In this document: one piece after another, positions 42,610-52,084 of the stretch
Position numbering within the stretch: the stretch's first letter is position 1
Layout: every line of letters begins with the position of its first letter
Assembly: GCA_001602435.1 (NCBI GenBank)
Contig: CP012156.1
Location: forward strand, 764,001-828,000
DNA from: Hyphomonadaceae bacterium UKL13-1
GTDB lineage: Bacteria > Pseudomonadota > Alphaproteobacteria > Caulobacterales > Aquidulcibacteraceae
Length of the DNA stretch: 64,000 bases
Reading direction: 5' to 3'
Notes under the pieces: model-generated
Database searches by the model: none
Seen by the model: the letters and a program-made list of their open reading frames with translations, nothing else
What the model was told of the DNA's origin: nothing
Position numbers and translations under genes: made by a program

Positions 42610-42933
42610 CTAGAGCGGTGCTTTGTTATCGATTTCGTATGAGGTCAGATTGGGATCGCCCAGCCCAAGATCATTCCATTTGCCGCGCCAAATTTTCGTA
42701 TGATTGGCTTCTCGATGGCGTTTGAGCGACGCCATATCCGTCCAAATCTCGAAGACGCGGATCGTCATCGGGTCGAAGGCATCCACCGCATAGGTATAAA
42801 GCTCACACCCATCTTCTGCGCGAGACGCCGTCGACATAGCTGCCATCGCTGCCAAAACGGGTAAGGTAACCCCCCGTCTTGCCCGCAAAGTCCCGGCTAC
42901 AATCACAGCGCCGGGAGGCTTTGGTTCGGTCAT
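42610..42933 (-). CDS. Putative quinol monooxygenase (ABM domain)
   Basis: A 107-residue dimeric alpha+beta barrel protein of the antibiotic-biosynthesis monooxygenase family. Features are the first strand VIVAGTLRARRG, the middle CELYTYAVDAFDPMTIRVFEIW, and the helix SLKRHREANHTK. Such small proteins oxidise quinols or polyketides without cofactor, or simply bind ligands. The start overlaps the MDR stop by four bases (ATGA, 42930-42933), so the two are coupled. Confidence 0.78.
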   Translation of the reverse strand: MTEPKPPGAVIVAGTLRARRGVTLPVLAAMAAMSTASRAEDGCELYTYAVDAFDPMTIRVFEIWTDMASLKRHREANHTKIWRGKWNDLGLGDPNLTSYEIDNKAPL

Positions 42934-43925
42934 AACGTTACAACAACCTTTCCAGTGGCTTTGCGGTCCATAAGATGACGGATCGCTTCAGCGCCCTTGT
43001 CCAATGGGAAATGTGCAGAGACGTGCGGTTTGATTTTTCCCGCTGCATACAACGCCATCAGTTCGGCGATGTTCTCCTGATTCGCTTTCGGGTTGCGCGC
43101 AGTAAATGCGCCCCAGAAAACGCCGACAATCTGGCAGGACTTCAAAAGCGTCAGATTCAGCGGAATGGCTGGAATCCCCGCTGGGAAGCCAATGACCAAG
43201 AAACGGCCTTCCCAGCCAATGGCGCGCAAGCTGGCCTCGGCATAAGCACCGCCCACGCCATCATAAATCACGTCTGCGCCATTGGGGCCGCAGGCTTTTT
43301 TGAACAGATCTGCCAAGGCCTTTTTGCCTTCGGCATCAAATTCGCCCGTTGGATAGACAAGGCCTTCATCTGCGCCATGGGCCAGACAGACATCGACTTT
43401 TTCTTGCGTCGAACAGGCAGCAATGACCTTTGCGCCCATGGCTTTGCCGAGTTCAACCGCAGCAAGGCCAACCCCGCCGGCCGCACCCAGAACCAACAAA
43501 GTCTCACCGGCTTTCAGATGGCCACGATCTTTCAGGCCATAATGGCTGGTGCCATAGGTCATGATGAAGGCCGCAGCCTCATCAAACGGCATGGTATCGG
43601 GGATGGGAATGCAGCGCGCTGCAGGCAGAGCTATCTTTTCTGCCAAGCCGCCCCAACCGGTCGAGCCAATTACGCGGTCACCGACTTTGAGGTGGGTGAC
43701 GCCTTCACCAACAGCGGAAACAACGCCCGAGACTTCACCGCCTGGTGCAAACGGACGCTCTGGCTTGAACTGATATTTGTCCTGAATGATCAAAACGTCA
43801 GGATAATTGATGCCGACGGCTTTCACATCGAGAATGACATCGCCTTTGCCTGCAACTGGATCGGGCAATTCCGACAAGCTGAGGGTCTCGGGCATACCGG
43901 GTGAGTTGGACAAAAGCGCCTTCAT
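42930..43925 (-). CDS. NADPH:quinone oxidoreductase-type MDR enzyme
   Basis: A 331-residue medium-chain dehydrogenase. The start at 43925 is fixed by an AGGAGA site with seven-base spacing. Seen are VKAVGINYPDVLIIQDKYQ, PGGEVSGVVSAVGEGV, the NADPH loop LGAAGGVGLAAVELGKAMGA, and VIYDGVGGAYAEASLRA. No structural-zinc cysteines, so it belongs to the quinone oxidoreductase group. It leads the run MDR-ABM-SDR-EamA. The substrate may be a quinone, enone or acyl-CoA derivative. Confidence 0.88.
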   Translation of the reverse strand: MKALLSNSPGMPETLSLSELPDPVAGKGDVILDVKAVGINYPDVLIIQDKYQFKPERPFAPGGEVSGVVSAVGEGVTHLKVGDRVIGSTGWGGLAEKIALPAARCIPIPDTMPFDEAAAFIMTYGTSHYGLKDRGHLKAGETLLVLGAAGGVGLAAVELGKAMGAKVIAACSTQEKVDVCLAHGADEGLVYPTGEFDAEGKKALADLFKKACGPNGADVIYDGVGGAYAEASLRAIGWEGRFLVIGFPAGIPAIPLNLTLLKSCQIVGVFWGAFTARNPKANQENIAELMALYAAGKIKPHVSAHFPLDKGAEAIRHLMDRKATGKVVVTL

Positions 43926-44053
43926 GATGTGTCTCCTGAGCAATCTGTTTTGAAAGGCATAGCGAAGTGCTACGCTTCGCACTAGAGCAGGATGTCTCAT
44001 TTCTCATTTTTCTTGGGTGACCTTTTTGGTGCCCAGCGCATAGGGAGCATTTC

Positions 44054-44920
44054 ATGGCTTGGGCATTGGCACTTCATGGCGGGGCAGGGCCTGCACGCGG
44101 TCGCACCTATGACCGGGAAGAAGCCCACATGGCGGAAGTTCTCAAACGCGGTGCCGATATGCTGGAAGAAGGCTTGTCCGCACTCGACGTGGTGGTCTCC
44201 ATGGTGCGAGAACTGGAGGATTCAGGCTTCCACGTTGCAGGCAAGGGTGCCTCGGCTAATGGCAATGGTGAGTATGAGTTGGATGCTGCCGTGATGGATG
44301 GCGCGCTCAGGCGTGCTGGCGCGGTTGGGGCTTTGGTTGGCTTCCGCTCGCCCATTATGGCCGCGCGCGCGGTGATGGACGAGACCCCGCATGTGCTGCT
44401 GGTTGGCGCTGGGGCCAAGGCTTTCGCCCACGGCATGGGCCTTGAAGAGATAGAAGACCCTGCCGCTTATTACACCCCAGCTGTTCGTCGCCCTGTGGAG
44501 CCCGGTGAGCTGGCGCATGGCACGGTTGGTGCGGTGGCGCGCGATATTGCGGGGCGACTGGCAGCGGCCACCTCGACTGGTGGCCTGTTGAACAAAATGC
44601 CGGGCCGGGTTGGCGATACGCCCTTGATCGGGGCGGGGACTTGGGCGGATGAGCGCGTGGCAGTTTCCTGTACGGGCCAAGGCGAATATTTCATGCGCGC
44701 CGCTGTTGCTGCCGACATCTCTGCCCGCGTCCGCTATGGCGGGCAGACTTTGGCGTCTGCTTGCGCGGGTGCCTTGGCCGATATGGAAACCCAAGGCGGC
44801 GACGGTGGCTTGATCGCCGTGGACGCCATGGGCAATGTCTCCACGCCCTATGTCAGCGAAGGCATGAAGCGCGGGATTGCCACCCATACGGGGCGCTTTG
44901 AGGTGAAGACGTTTCGGTAA
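44054..44920 (+). CDS. Isoaspartyl peptidase/L-asparaginase (Ntn, type 2)
   Basis: A 288-residue threonine hydrolase precursor. WALALHGGAGPARGRTYDRE is the family start. Self-cleavage should fall before Thr157 in LAHGTVGAVARD, which becomes the nucleophile of the beta chain; TSTGGLLNKMPGRVGDTPLIGAGTWA is the conserved substrate region. It removes isoaspartyl residues from peptides or hydrolyses asparagine. Alone on the plus strand, about 100 bases before argB; divergent from the MDR gene. Confidence 0.93.
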   Translation: MAWALALHGGAGPARGRTYDREEAHMAEVLKRGADMLEEGLSALDVVVSMVRELEDSGFHVAGKGASANGNGEYELDAAVMDGALRRAGAVGALVGFRSPIMAARAVMDETPHVLLVGAGAKAFAHGMGLEEIEDPAAYYTPAVRRPVEPGELAHGTVGAVARDIAGRLAAATSTGGLLNKMPGRVGDTPLIGAGTWADERVAVSCTGQGEYFMRAAVAADISARVRYGGQTLASACAGALADMETQGGDGGLIAVDAMGNVSTPYVSEGMKRGIATHTGRFEVKTFR

Positions 44921-45024
44921 ATCTGCCCCTTGCCCTTATACCAAAGCCCAAACAGCTTGGCGTGAGGGGCGTAGCCCGCTAAAGCGATCACCCTGCCTGT
45001 GAGCCCTTTGGGAATCTAACGCCT

Positions 45025-45954
45025 ATGACTGCCGACACTGCCGCCCCCAGCAAAGCTGAGACCGCTTTTGCAACCGCTAAAACCTTGGCCGAGGCGCTAC
45101 CCTTTATTCAGCGCTATGACCGCGAAACGGTTGTGATCAAATATGGTGGCCATGCGATGGGCGATGAGGCGACCGCTCAGCGCTTTGCTGCCGACGTGGT
45201 CTTACTGAAGCTTGTCGGCATTCACCCCGTGGTCGTGCATGGCGGAGGGCCGCAGATTAGCGCCATGCTGAATCGGGCAGGCGTAAAGTCTGAGTTTGTT
45301 GATGGCTTGCGCGTCACCGATACCGCCACGATGGAAATCGCCGAAATGGTGTTGTCGGGTGCGGTCAATAAGCAATTGGCGCATTTGATCACCCAAGCAG
45401 GCCGGGAAGCCGATGTGCGCGGCGTTGGCCTCTCGGGCAAGGATGCGCGCCTATTCACGGTCGAAAAAGTCGTGCGCACCCGCAAGGACCCTGAAAGCCG
45501 GATCGAACAAGTGGTCGATCTGGGCTTTGTCGGCGACCCTAAAGAAGTCGATGCGCAATTGGTCATGACCTTGATCAAGGCCGAGCAAGATTATGTGCCA
45601 GTGGTGGCCCCCATCGGTGTGGACCCGGCCGGTGCCACCTTCAATATCAATGCCGACACCGCTGCCGGGGCCTTGGCAGGCTCGCTACATGCCAAGCGCT
45701 TCTTGTTGTTGACCGATATTGAAGGGGTGAAGGACGGCAATGGCAATCTGATCCCCGAGATGACGATTGCCGATGCGCGGGCTTTGATGGCGTCGGGCGT
45801 TGCGAATGGCGGGATGATCCCTAAATTAGAGACGGCCATCTCGGCGATTGAATCGGGCGTTGAGGCCGTGGTCATCCTCGATGGCCGTACGCCCCACGCC
45901 ATCCTCAACGAACTTTTCACTGACTCCGGTTCAGGAACCCTTATTCGCTCATGA
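45025..45954 (+). CDS. argB: Acetylglutamate kinase
   Basis: A 309-residue amino acid kinase catalysing the second step of arginine synthesis. [12 protein letters not shown] (ATP site Lys), [17 protein letters not shown], and [26 protein letters not shown] are diagnostic. The extra N-terminal helix (about residues 1-30) is the element that in other bacteria allows hexamer formation and arginine feedback inhibition. It overlaps the HAD gene by four bases (ATGA, 45951-45954) and heads the run argB-HAD-cupin-csaA. Confidence 0.96.
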   Translation: MTADTAAPSKAETAFATAKTLAEALPFIQRYDRETVVIKYGGHAMGDEATAQRFAADVVLLKLVGIHPVVVHGGGPQISAMLNRAGVKSEFVDGLRVTDTATMEIAEMVLSGAVNKQLAHLITQAGREADVRGVGLSGKDARLFTVEKVVRTRKDPESRIEQVVDLGFVGDPKEVDAQLVMTLIKAEQDYVPVVAPIGVDPAGATFNINADTAAGALAGSLHAKRFLLLTDIEGVKDGNGNLIPEMTIADARALMASGVANGGMIPKLETAISAIESGVEAVVILDGRTPHAILNELFTDSGSGTLIRS

Positions 45955-46673
45955 CCACACGCCCGCTGACCCGACTTTTTGAGGCCGAAGATTGGGTCTT
46001 TGATCTCGACAATACGCTTTATCCCGCTGAATGTGACTTGTTTGCCCAAATTGACGAGCGCATGACCGAGTTTGTCGGCCGCTATCTGGGTCTCGATTAT
46101 GATGCAGCCAAGGCCAAGCAGAAGCATTATTATACGACTTATGGCACGACGTTGAACGGCATGATGCGCGAGCATGATATGCCCGCCAGCGCCTTCCTCG
46201 ATTATGTCCATGACCTCGACTACAGCCCCGTCGTGCCCGCGCCGAAATTGCGCGCCGCGATTGAGGCTTTGCCCGGCCGGAAACTGGTGTTCACCAATGG
46301 CTCACGCGGCCATGCAGAGCGCACGCTGAAAGCCTTGGGTCTGGAGGATATTTTCCATGACTTGTTCGACATTGAAGCCACAGGCTTTGTGCCCAAGCCT
46401 AAGCGCGAAGCCTTTGACGTTCTGATTGACCGCCATGTGGTTGAGCCAACCAAAGCTGTCATGGTGGAGGATTTGTCGCGCAATCTATTGACCGCCCATG
46501 AGCTTGGCTTTTCCACCATCCTCGTCTGGTCGTGGAAGGATTGGAGTCACGAGCCTCTCGATGGAAGGCCTGCAGGGCCTGTCGATGAGACACCCGACCA
46601 TGTCCATCACATGACCAATGATCTAACCGCCTTCTTGGAAGCGGTTGTCGAAGCAGGGACCCAACATGGCTGA
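45951..46673 (+). CDS. HAD-family pyrimidine 5'-nucleotidase
   Basis: A 240-residue HAD hydrolase of the SDT1/pyrimidine 5'-nucleotidase type. The nucleophile motif is [17 protein letters not shown], motif [16 protein letters not shown], and motif [13 protein letters not shown] then [19 protein letters not shown]. Next to argB and dapD this gene is common in alphaproteobacteria, with no clear metabolic reason. Coupled to argB by an ATGA overlap; the cupin gene start lies inside its last codons. Confidence 0.88.
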   Translation: MTTRPLTRLFEAEDWVFDLDNTLYPAECDLFAQIDERMTEFVGRYLGLDYDAAKAKQKHYYTTYGTTLNGMMREHDMPASAFLDYVHDLDYSPVVPAPKLRAAIEALPGRKLVFTNGSRGHAERTLKALGLEDIFHDLFDIEATGFVPKPKREAFDVLIDRHVVEPTKAVMVEDLSRNLLTAHELGFSTILVWSWKDWSHEPLDGRPAGPVDETPDHVHHMTNDLTAFLEAVVEAGTQHG

Positions 46674-46983
46674 GATCCATCAGGACATCACCCAATTCAC
46701 CGCCGAGCGGGCGTGGGGTGCGCGGGATTTGGCCGAGATTGCCGGGGCGAGTGTGCGTCTGCATTGGACCGATAAGCCCTATATCTGGCACACCAATACA
46801 GGCGCGGAAGTCTTTATGGTCGTCGATGGCGCTGTCGACATGTCGTATCGGGTCGATGGCGTCGAACAGACCGTTCGCCTTGGTCCCAATGATGTTTTTG
46901 TCGCCCAAGTGGGCGATGAGCATATTGCACGGCCTGTCGGGGCCGCCCGAATTTTGGTGGTTGAAGAAAAGGGTTCGATCTAG
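46666..46983 (+). CDS. Small cupin-domain protein
   Basis: A 105-residue single cupin barrel. Motif 1 is degenerate (KPYIWHTNTGAEVFMVVDGAVDM) and motif 2 is LGPNDVFVAQVGDEHIARP, giving one possible metal His plus acids. The ATG at 46666 overlaps the HAD stop by eight bases and has AGGGA upstream. The function is unknown; its place inside the argB run implies coexpression. Confidence 0.85.
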   Translation: MAEIHQDITQFTAERAWGARDLAEIAGASVRLHWTDKPYIWHTNTGAEVFMVVDGAVDMSYRVDGVEQTVRLGPNDVFVAQVGDEHIARPVGAARILVVEEKGSI

Positions 46984-46991
46984 GCCAGCCC

Positions 46992-47363
46992 ATGCACCAC
47001 TTGCACGACCCCTCAGCCCCCGCCGCTGAGCCCATCACCTTCGACGACTTTTTGACGGTCGATATTCGCGTCGGCACGATTGTCGCGGCAGAGGTGTTTG
47101 AGGCCGCCCGCAAGCCCGCTTACATCTTGATGATCGACTTTGGCCCGACCTTGGGCATCAAGAAATCCTCCGCCCAAATCACCACGCATTATCGCCTTGA
47201 TGAGCTTGTCGGTCGTCAAGTTGCGGCCGTCGTCAATTTCCCGCCGCGTCAGATTGGTCCGATCCGGTCTGAAGTGCTGACCTTGGGCTTCCCAGACCCC
47301 GATGGCCAAGTCGTCCTATTTGCGCCTGACCAAAAAGTGCCGAATGGTGGACGTTTGTTTTAA
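46992..47363 (+). CDS. csaA: tRNA-binding-domain protein CsaA
   Basis: A 123-residue OB-fold protein of the EMAPII/Trbp111 kind. The motif ITFDDFLTVDIRVGTIVAAE, then ILMIDFGPTLGIKKSSAQIT and VVNFPPRQIGPIRSEVLTLG, is characteristic of CsaA, a dimeric chaperone-like protein linked to protein export in Bacillus and able to bind tRNA. It starts eight bases after the cupin gene. Its role in proteobacteria is not clear. Confidence 0.92.
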   Translation: MHHLHDPSAPAAEPITFDDFLTVDIRVGTIVAAEVFEAARKPAYILMIDFGPTLGIKKSSAQITTHYRLDELVGRQVAAVVNFPPRQIGPIRSEVLTLGFPDPDGQVVLFAPDQKVPNGGRLF

Positions 47364-47453
47364 TTCTGGCTGTTGGAAGTGACGCAAGCGATTGCGTGAC
47401 AGGCCAAGCACGGGCATAGCAAAAGGCCTTATGGCCAAACCCGCTAGCTGAAA

Positions 47454-48317
47454 ATGACCACGCCCATGACTGATCTAAACCATCTTGAAGCCACCATTAA
47501 TGCTGCGTGGGAAGACCGGACCGCCATCTCGATTGAGACGACAGGGGCCGTTCGCGATGCGGTGGGGGAAGCTTTGACCTTGTTGGACCAGGGCGTCGTA
47601 CGCGTGGCTTCGCGTGGCGCTGACGGGCAATGGACGACGCACCAATGGCTGAAGAAGGCCGTGCTGTTATCCTTCCGTCTCAACGACAATTATCTGGTCG
47701 ACCCAGAGCATGATCCCCATCCGGTGCAACATGCCGGACGCGCCTTTGATAAAGTGCCCCTGAAGACCGCGCGCTGGTTAGAGCCTGATTTCCGCGAAGC
47801 AGGCTTCCGTATGGTGCCGGGCTCTGTCGTGCGCCGCGGCAGCTTTATCGCCAAGGGTGCGGTTTTGATGCCCAGCTTTGTGAATATTGGCGCCTATGTC
47901 GGCGAAAACACCATGATTGACACCTGGGCGACGGTTGGTTCCTGCGCGCAGATTGGGGCCAATGTCCATATTTCGGGTGGCACGGGTATTGGCGGCGTGC
48001 TGGAGCCTTTGCAAGCTGGCCCTGTCATCATTGAAGACAATGTGTTTGTCGGTGCGCGGTCTGAAGTCGCTGAAGGTGTTATCGTGCGCGAAGGGGCGGT
48101 TATCTCCATGGGCGTCTTCTTGGGCGCATCGACCAAGATCATCGATCGGGCGACTGGTGCCGTCTATCGCGGCGAAGTGCCATCCTATGCCGTGGTCGTA
48201 CCGGGTTCGTTGCCAGATCCTAAGGGCGGACCCAGCTTGGCATGCGCCGTGATCGTTAAGACGGTCGATGCCCAGACGCGTTCTAAAACCGGTATCAATG
48301 AGCTGTTGCGCGACTAG
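47454..48317 (+). CDS. dapD: 2,3,4,5-tetrahydropyridine-2,6-dicarboxylate N-succinyltransferase
   Basis: A 287-residue enzyme of the succinylase branch of lysine/DAP synthesis. The N-terminal helical part is followed by the left-handed beta-helix of hexapeptide repeats ([20 protein letters not shown], then [19 protein letters not shown]) and the C-terminal [26 protein letters not shown] is the succinyl-CoA side. The 90 bases after csaA hold short weak hairpins only. A second in-frame ATG four codons in is possible. Works with dapE (49989) and dapF (38192). Confidence 0.96.
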   Translation: MTTPMTDLNHLEATINAAWEDRTAISIETTGAVRDAVGEALTLLDQGVVRVASRGADGQWTTHQWLKKAVLLSFRLNDNYLVDPEHDPHPVQHAGRAFDKVPLKTARWLEPDFREAGFRMVPGSVVRRGSFIAKGAVLMPSFVNIGAYVGENTMIDTWATVGSCAQIGANVHISGGTGIGGVLEPLQAGPVIIEDNVFVGARSEVAEGVIVREGAVISMGVFLGASTKIIDRATGAVYRGEVPSYAVVVPGSLPDPKGGPSLACAVIVKTVDAQTRSKTGINELLRD

Positions 48318-48325
48318 GAGGCCCC

Positions 48326-48808
48326 ATGTTTCCGCAGCCTGATGGGCATTATCTGGCCCAGATCAATGTGTCGGTCTCGCGTTATGATCAGGATGATCCG
48401 CGGTTTGCAGGCTTCACCAGTCGCATTGATGCGGTGAACGCCATAGCGGAACGGGCAGAGGGCTTTATTTGGCGGCTAAAGTCGGATTCCGGCAGTGCGA
48501 TGGACATTCGCGCCTCTGAAGATCCCCGATTCCTGATCAATATGAGCGTGTGGACGACAGCCCAAGCGCTAGAGGACTTTGTTTGGAAGACCGCGCACGT
48601 TAAAGTCTATAATCAAAAGGCCGAATGGTTTCCCGTGCTCGGCACCGCCCATATGGCGTTCTGGTGGGTCCCGATTGGCCATATTCCGACCTATGATGAA
48701 GGCATGGCGCGCCTAGAAGCGCTGCGGGCCAATGGCCCAAGCGAAGCGGCCTTCGGATGGGAGAGCTTGCCTCAAGTTGCTGAATGGCGCTCCAGACGCT
48801 GCGGTTAG
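48326..48808 (+). CDS. DUF3291 domain protein
   Basis: A 160-residue protein recognised by YLAQINVSVSRYDQDDPRFA, FIWRLKSDSGSAMDIRA, LINMSVWTTAQALEDFVWKT and AFWWVPIGHIPTYDEGMARLE, the full extent of DUF3291, related in fold to dimeric alpha+beta barrels. The function is unknown. It starts eight bases after dapD, so it is cotranscribed. Confidence 0.87.
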   Translation: MFPQPDGHYLAQINVSVSRYDQDDPRFAGFTSRIDAVNAIAERAEGFIWRLKSDSGSAMDIRASEDPRFLINMSVWTTAQALEDFVWKTAHVKVYNQKAEWFPVLGTAHMAFWWVPIGHIPTYDEGMARLEALRANGPSEAAFGWESLPQVAEWRSRRCG

Positions 48809-48856
48809 CTTTGGTTTCTGTCGGTAATGTAAAATTTCGCAGTCATTGTCACAATT

Positions 48857-48926
48857 ATCACGTTTTCGTGATCGGTAGGGCTTGACCCAGCGGGGAACCA
48901 AATCAAAGTGCGCTGGTTGATTTTTT
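48857..48926. promoter_or_regulatory. Inverted repeat and weak terminator-like hairpin before the Gfo/Idh gene
   Basis: ATCACG-TTTT-CGTGAT (48857-48872) is a perfect palindrome, ten bases before TTGACC (48882-48887), a possible -35 box. Further on, AATCAA (48901-48906) pairs with TTGATT (48917-48922), followed by more T. Together they could be an operator plus attenuator for the gene at 48989, or a terminator for the gene before. Confidence 0.3.
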
Positions 48927-48988
48927 GTCGACTCTCACAACAATGTGGACTTTTAGTATTTGTGTCCGTCTTTATGAATTGGAAGTAG

Positions 48989-49960
48989 ATGGCTCTTCGG
49001 TTCGCTATTCTCGGCGCGGCACGTATCGCCAAACCAGCATTGATTGATCCTCTGTCAGAGAACCCAGATGCCAGTCTGGTGGCGATTGGGGCGTCGACGC
49101 GGGAGCGCGCGCTTGAATATGCGATGACGCACGCCATCCCTAACGCGGGAACCTATGAAGAAGTCATCGCACGCGATGATGTCGATGTGGTCTATATCGC
49201 GCTGCCGCCGGCAGGCCATTGTGAGTGGAGCCTGAAGGCCCTTGAAGCGGGCAAACATGTCTTCCTTGAAAAGCCTGCGACCGTGAATGAGGCCGACGCG
49301 CGGGTTTTAGTGGATGCTGCCAAAAAGGCCGGTAAGCGCTTGATCGAGGCATTTCATTATCGCTGGCACCCCTTGTTTCGTCGTGCCGTAGAGATCGTGC
49401 AATCGGGGCAATTGGGCGAGCTTGTCTCGGCCGAGGCAGAGTTTTCGGTGCCCATCGTCCGCAACGCACGCGAATTTCGCTGGCAGGCTTCCCAAGGTGG
49501 GGGCGCTCTGGCTGATCTCGGCTGTTATCCCGTCAGTTGGCTGCGCCATTTGGCCGGGGTTGAGCCCGAGGTGACCGCAGCGCATCAAGACCTTGAGCCT
49601 GATGGTATAGATCGACGCACGACAGCGCATTTCTCTTTCCCAAATGGCCTTCAGGCCGATGTGATTTGCGATATGGACCCCGAAGGCGGGCGCAAGCCTC
49701 CAAGGTTAGAACTTGTCGGCACCAAAGGTCGCCTCGATCTTGATAACCCGCTTGCCCCCCAATATGGCGCGGAACTGAAATTGACCCTAGACGGCCAAGA
49801 AACCCGCGAAACCTTTCCGCGACGCCCAACCTTCGCCTATCAATTCGATGGCATTGTCGACGCCATTCAATCTGGCCAACCTGTCTGGACCGAAGGCGCG
49901 GACTTGATCGCCAATGCTGCAGCCATGGCTGCGATCCGTCGAGTGGCTGCCACTGGCTAG
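48989..49960 (+). CDS. Gfo/Idh/MocA-family oxidoreductase
   Basis: A 323-residue NAD(P)-dependent dehydrogenase. The Rossmann half holds LRFAILGAARIAKPALIDPL, YIALPPAGHCEWSLKALEAG and KHVFLEKPATVNEADA, where EKP carries the catalytic lysine. The C-terminal half has EAFHYRWHPLFRR and GGALADLGCYPVSWLRHLAG, typical of sugar and trans-dihydrodiol-like dehydrogenases. The substrate is unknown. A GGAAG site precedes the ATG. dapE follows after 28 bases. Confidence 0.9.
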   Translation: MALRFAILGAARIAKPALIDPLSENPDASLVAIGASTRERALEYAMTHAIPNAGTYEEVIARDDVDVVYIALPPAGHCEWSLKALEAGKHVFLEKPATVNEADARVLVDAAKKAGKRLIEAFHYRWHPLFRRAVEIVQSGQLGELVSAEAEFSVPIVRNAREFRWQASQGGGALADLGCYPVSWLRHLAGVEPEVTAAHQDLEPDGIDRRTTAHFSFPNGLQADVICDMDPEGGRKPPRLELVGTKGRLDLDNPLAPQYGAELKLTLDGQETRETFPRRPTFAYQFDGIVDAIQSGQPVWTEGADLIANAAAMAAIRRVAATG

Positions 49961-49988
49961 AGCCACCAATCTGCCCTAGGTTGGGCTT

Positions 49989-51143
49989 ATGACCACAAAC
50001 CTCTTCGACCCCATTCATCTTGCTTGCGATTTGATCCGCAAGCCCTCTGTCACGCCAGCGGATCTCGGGGCGCTCGACGTCGTGCAACAGGCGCTGGAGG
50101 CCCTAGGCTTTGTGGTCAAGCGCTATCCTTTTGAGGATGTCGATAATCTCTATGCGCGCTTAGGCAGCGAAGGCCCCAATTTCTGCTTTGCTGGCCACAC
50201 CGATGTGGTGCCGACGGGGGATTTGGCGCAATGGAAGGTCGATCCGTTTGAAGCCGCCTTGCAAGATGGCTTGCTGATCGGACGGGGGGCTGCCGATATG
50301 AAGGGCGGGATTGCTGCCTTTATCGCGGCGACAGCCCGCTATTTGGAGAAGAATCCAAAACCCAAGGGCTCTATCTCCTTCCTCATCACCGGGGATGAAG
50401 AAGGTGTCGCGCTGCATGGCACAAAGAAACTCCTCCGAGCCATTACCGAAGAAGGCGAAGTCCTGGATCAATGCTTGGTGGGCGAGCCGACCAATCCCGA
50501 CGCCATGGGCGATATGATCAAGAATGGCCGTCGCGGCTCCCTCAATTGCACTGTCACCGTAACGGGCATTCAAGGCCATGTGGCCTATCCCCATAAGGCC
50601 GCTAATCCAGTGCGTGCCTTGATCGGCTTCCTGCACCAGATCCAAACCCATACGCTAGATGATGGGGCTGAAGGCTTCCAACCCTCCAATCTGGAAGTCG
50701 TGACCATGGATGTCGGCAATCCGACCACCAATGTGATCCCGGAAAAGGCAACCGCCCGCTTCAACATCCGCTTCAATACGGCCCACACGGGTGAAAGCCT
50801 GTCCAACTGGCTGAAGGCAGAAGCCCAGCGTGCCGAAGTTGGGTTTAACGGCAAGATTGATCTGTCCATCATGGTCTCCGGCGAAGCCTTTTTTACGCCG
50901 CCGGGACTTTTGACGCACCTCATTCAAGAATCTTGTGAGGCTGTGACAGGCCGCAGGCCCGAATTGTCGACCACGGGTGGCACGTCAGACGCCCGGTTCA
51001 TCAAGGATTATTGCCCGGTGTGCGAGTTTGGCCTGGTGGGTGCGACCATGCATCAAGTCAATGAGCGCGTGGAAACCCGCGATATTGAAACGCTAACGGA
51101 CATTTATGAGGGCGTGTTGGCGCGCTATTTTGACCGCGTCTAA
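49989..51143 (+). CDS. dapE: Succinyl-diaminopimelate desuccinylase
   Basis: A 384-residue M20 di-zinc hydrolase that releases succinate from N-succinyl-LL-DAP. The metal ligands lie in FCFAGHTDVVPTGD, GRGAADMKGGIAAF and SFLITGDEEGVALHG, with the dimerisation lid starting near GRRGSLNCTVTV. STTGGTSDARFIKDYCPVCEFG is the DapE-specific C-terminal signature. Shares the region with dapD. Confidence 0.96.
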   Translation: MTTNLFDPIHLACDLIRKPSVTPADLGALDVVQQALEALGFVVKRYPFEDVDNLYARLGSEGPNFCFAGHTDVVPTGDLAQWKVDPFEAALQDGLLIGRGAADMKGGIAAFIAATARYLEKNPKPKGSISFLITGDEEGVALHGTKKLLRAITEEGEVLDQCLVGEPTNPDAMGDMIKNGRRGSLNCTVTVTGIQGHVAYPHKAANPVRALIGFLHQIQTHTLDDGAEGFQPSNLEVVTMDVGNPTTNVIPEKATARFNIRFNTAHTGESLSNWLKAEAQRAEVGFNGKIDLSIMVSGEAFFTPPGLLTHLIQESCEAVTGRRPELSTTGGTSDARFIKDYCPVCEFGLVGATMHQVNERVETRDIETLTDIYEGVLARYFDRV

Positions 51144-51198
51144 ACGTCTGCGACGGATCGGATTTCACAAACCCAAAGAGTCACGTCATCACTAGACC

Positions 51199-51996
51199 AT
51201 GGCGCGCACCCCGTTTCCTCTAAACCCCAAATATCTCATGCAGAATTTGCGTGATGGCTTTGATGCGGCCAAGGCGCGCACGGGTCATGAAGGCGGGCTG
51301 ATTGCGCTTTCGGCGGGCGGGTTGATCTTAGCTTTTTTCTTGCTCGCTTTGCTGGCACCCTTGGCACTCAATGCGCCGGGCTTTGTGTCCTATGGCGCAG
51401 GGGTCTTGGTTTTGGTGCTGGTCTTGTCATCGACGGGGGCAGGGGCGATTGCCCTGTGGCGGCTGATGGCGCAAGGCGCGCGCGAAAATGGTGGCGCGCT
51501 GATTCAAGCAACTGCGATCGTCAATGATGCGGCAATCCAAGCTGCTCTCTCCGACGCTGAAGATGCGGGTCTACGCGCCCTTGGATCCCGCGATGTGCAA
51601 GATGCGATGACTGGGCGGGTGTGTGGCCTTGCCATGGCGGCACTACAGGCTGGTGGCCATGTGTTCTTGGTCATTCGATTAAAGCAAGCTGTCCCCCTCA
51701 GTCTGATTTTTGCGCCGAAAGCTGCCCCTTGGCCATTTGCCTTGCCTGCGGATGGGACGCTAACGCCTGTTCCAACGCCCGGCGGAATCGACGGCCTAGC
51801 TTGGGCTACCGATCGCGATCCAGCCCTTGCATGGTCGGCCCGCTTGGGGCCTGCTTTGGCCATGTCTGCGGCTGGGGGTGAGGCCCCGTTTTTGAGCTTG
51901 CGGGCCAAGGCGTTGGTATTGCGTTGGGACAAAGGCGATGTTGGTACGGCTGCCCTCATCGGCCGAGAGCTTTGCCTCGCGCTCGCGAAGGCTTAA
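51199..51996 (+). CDS. Hypothetical membrane protein (265 aa)
   Basis: I do not recognise a family. Two hydrophobic helices lie near the N-terminus (about residues 35-57 and 63-85: LIALSAGGLILAFFLLALLA and AGVLVLVLVLSSTGAGAIAL). The remainder is a soluble Ala-rich domain with no visible motif. It resembles small sensor-like proteins in layout only. It begins 55 bases after dapE. Confidence 0.7.
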   Translation: MARTPFPLNPKYLMQNLRDGFDAAKARTGHEGGLIALSAGGLILAFFLLALLAPLALNAPGFVSYGAGVLVLVLVLSSTGAGAIALWRLMAQGARENGGALIQATAIVNDAAIQAALSDAEDAGLRALGSRDVQDAMTGRVCGLAMAALQAGGHVFLVIRLKQAVPLSLIFAPKAAPWPFALPADGTLTPVPTPGGIDGLAWATDRDPALAWSARLGPALAMSAAGGEAPFLSLRAKALVLRWDKGDVGTAALIGRELCLALAKA

Positions 51997-52084
51997 GCCG
52001 CCACGGAAGTGTAATGAGGCTCTATTCTTTCCAGCCCAGTCGCTTAAGCTGACCTCAACAAAAGAACTCGAGGGGAGGATGCCT

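Noticed and set aside
42975..43904. 309-codon open frame on the plus strand
   Set aside because: Antisense to the MDR gene, which has cofactor motifs and a strong ribosome site; no domain seen.
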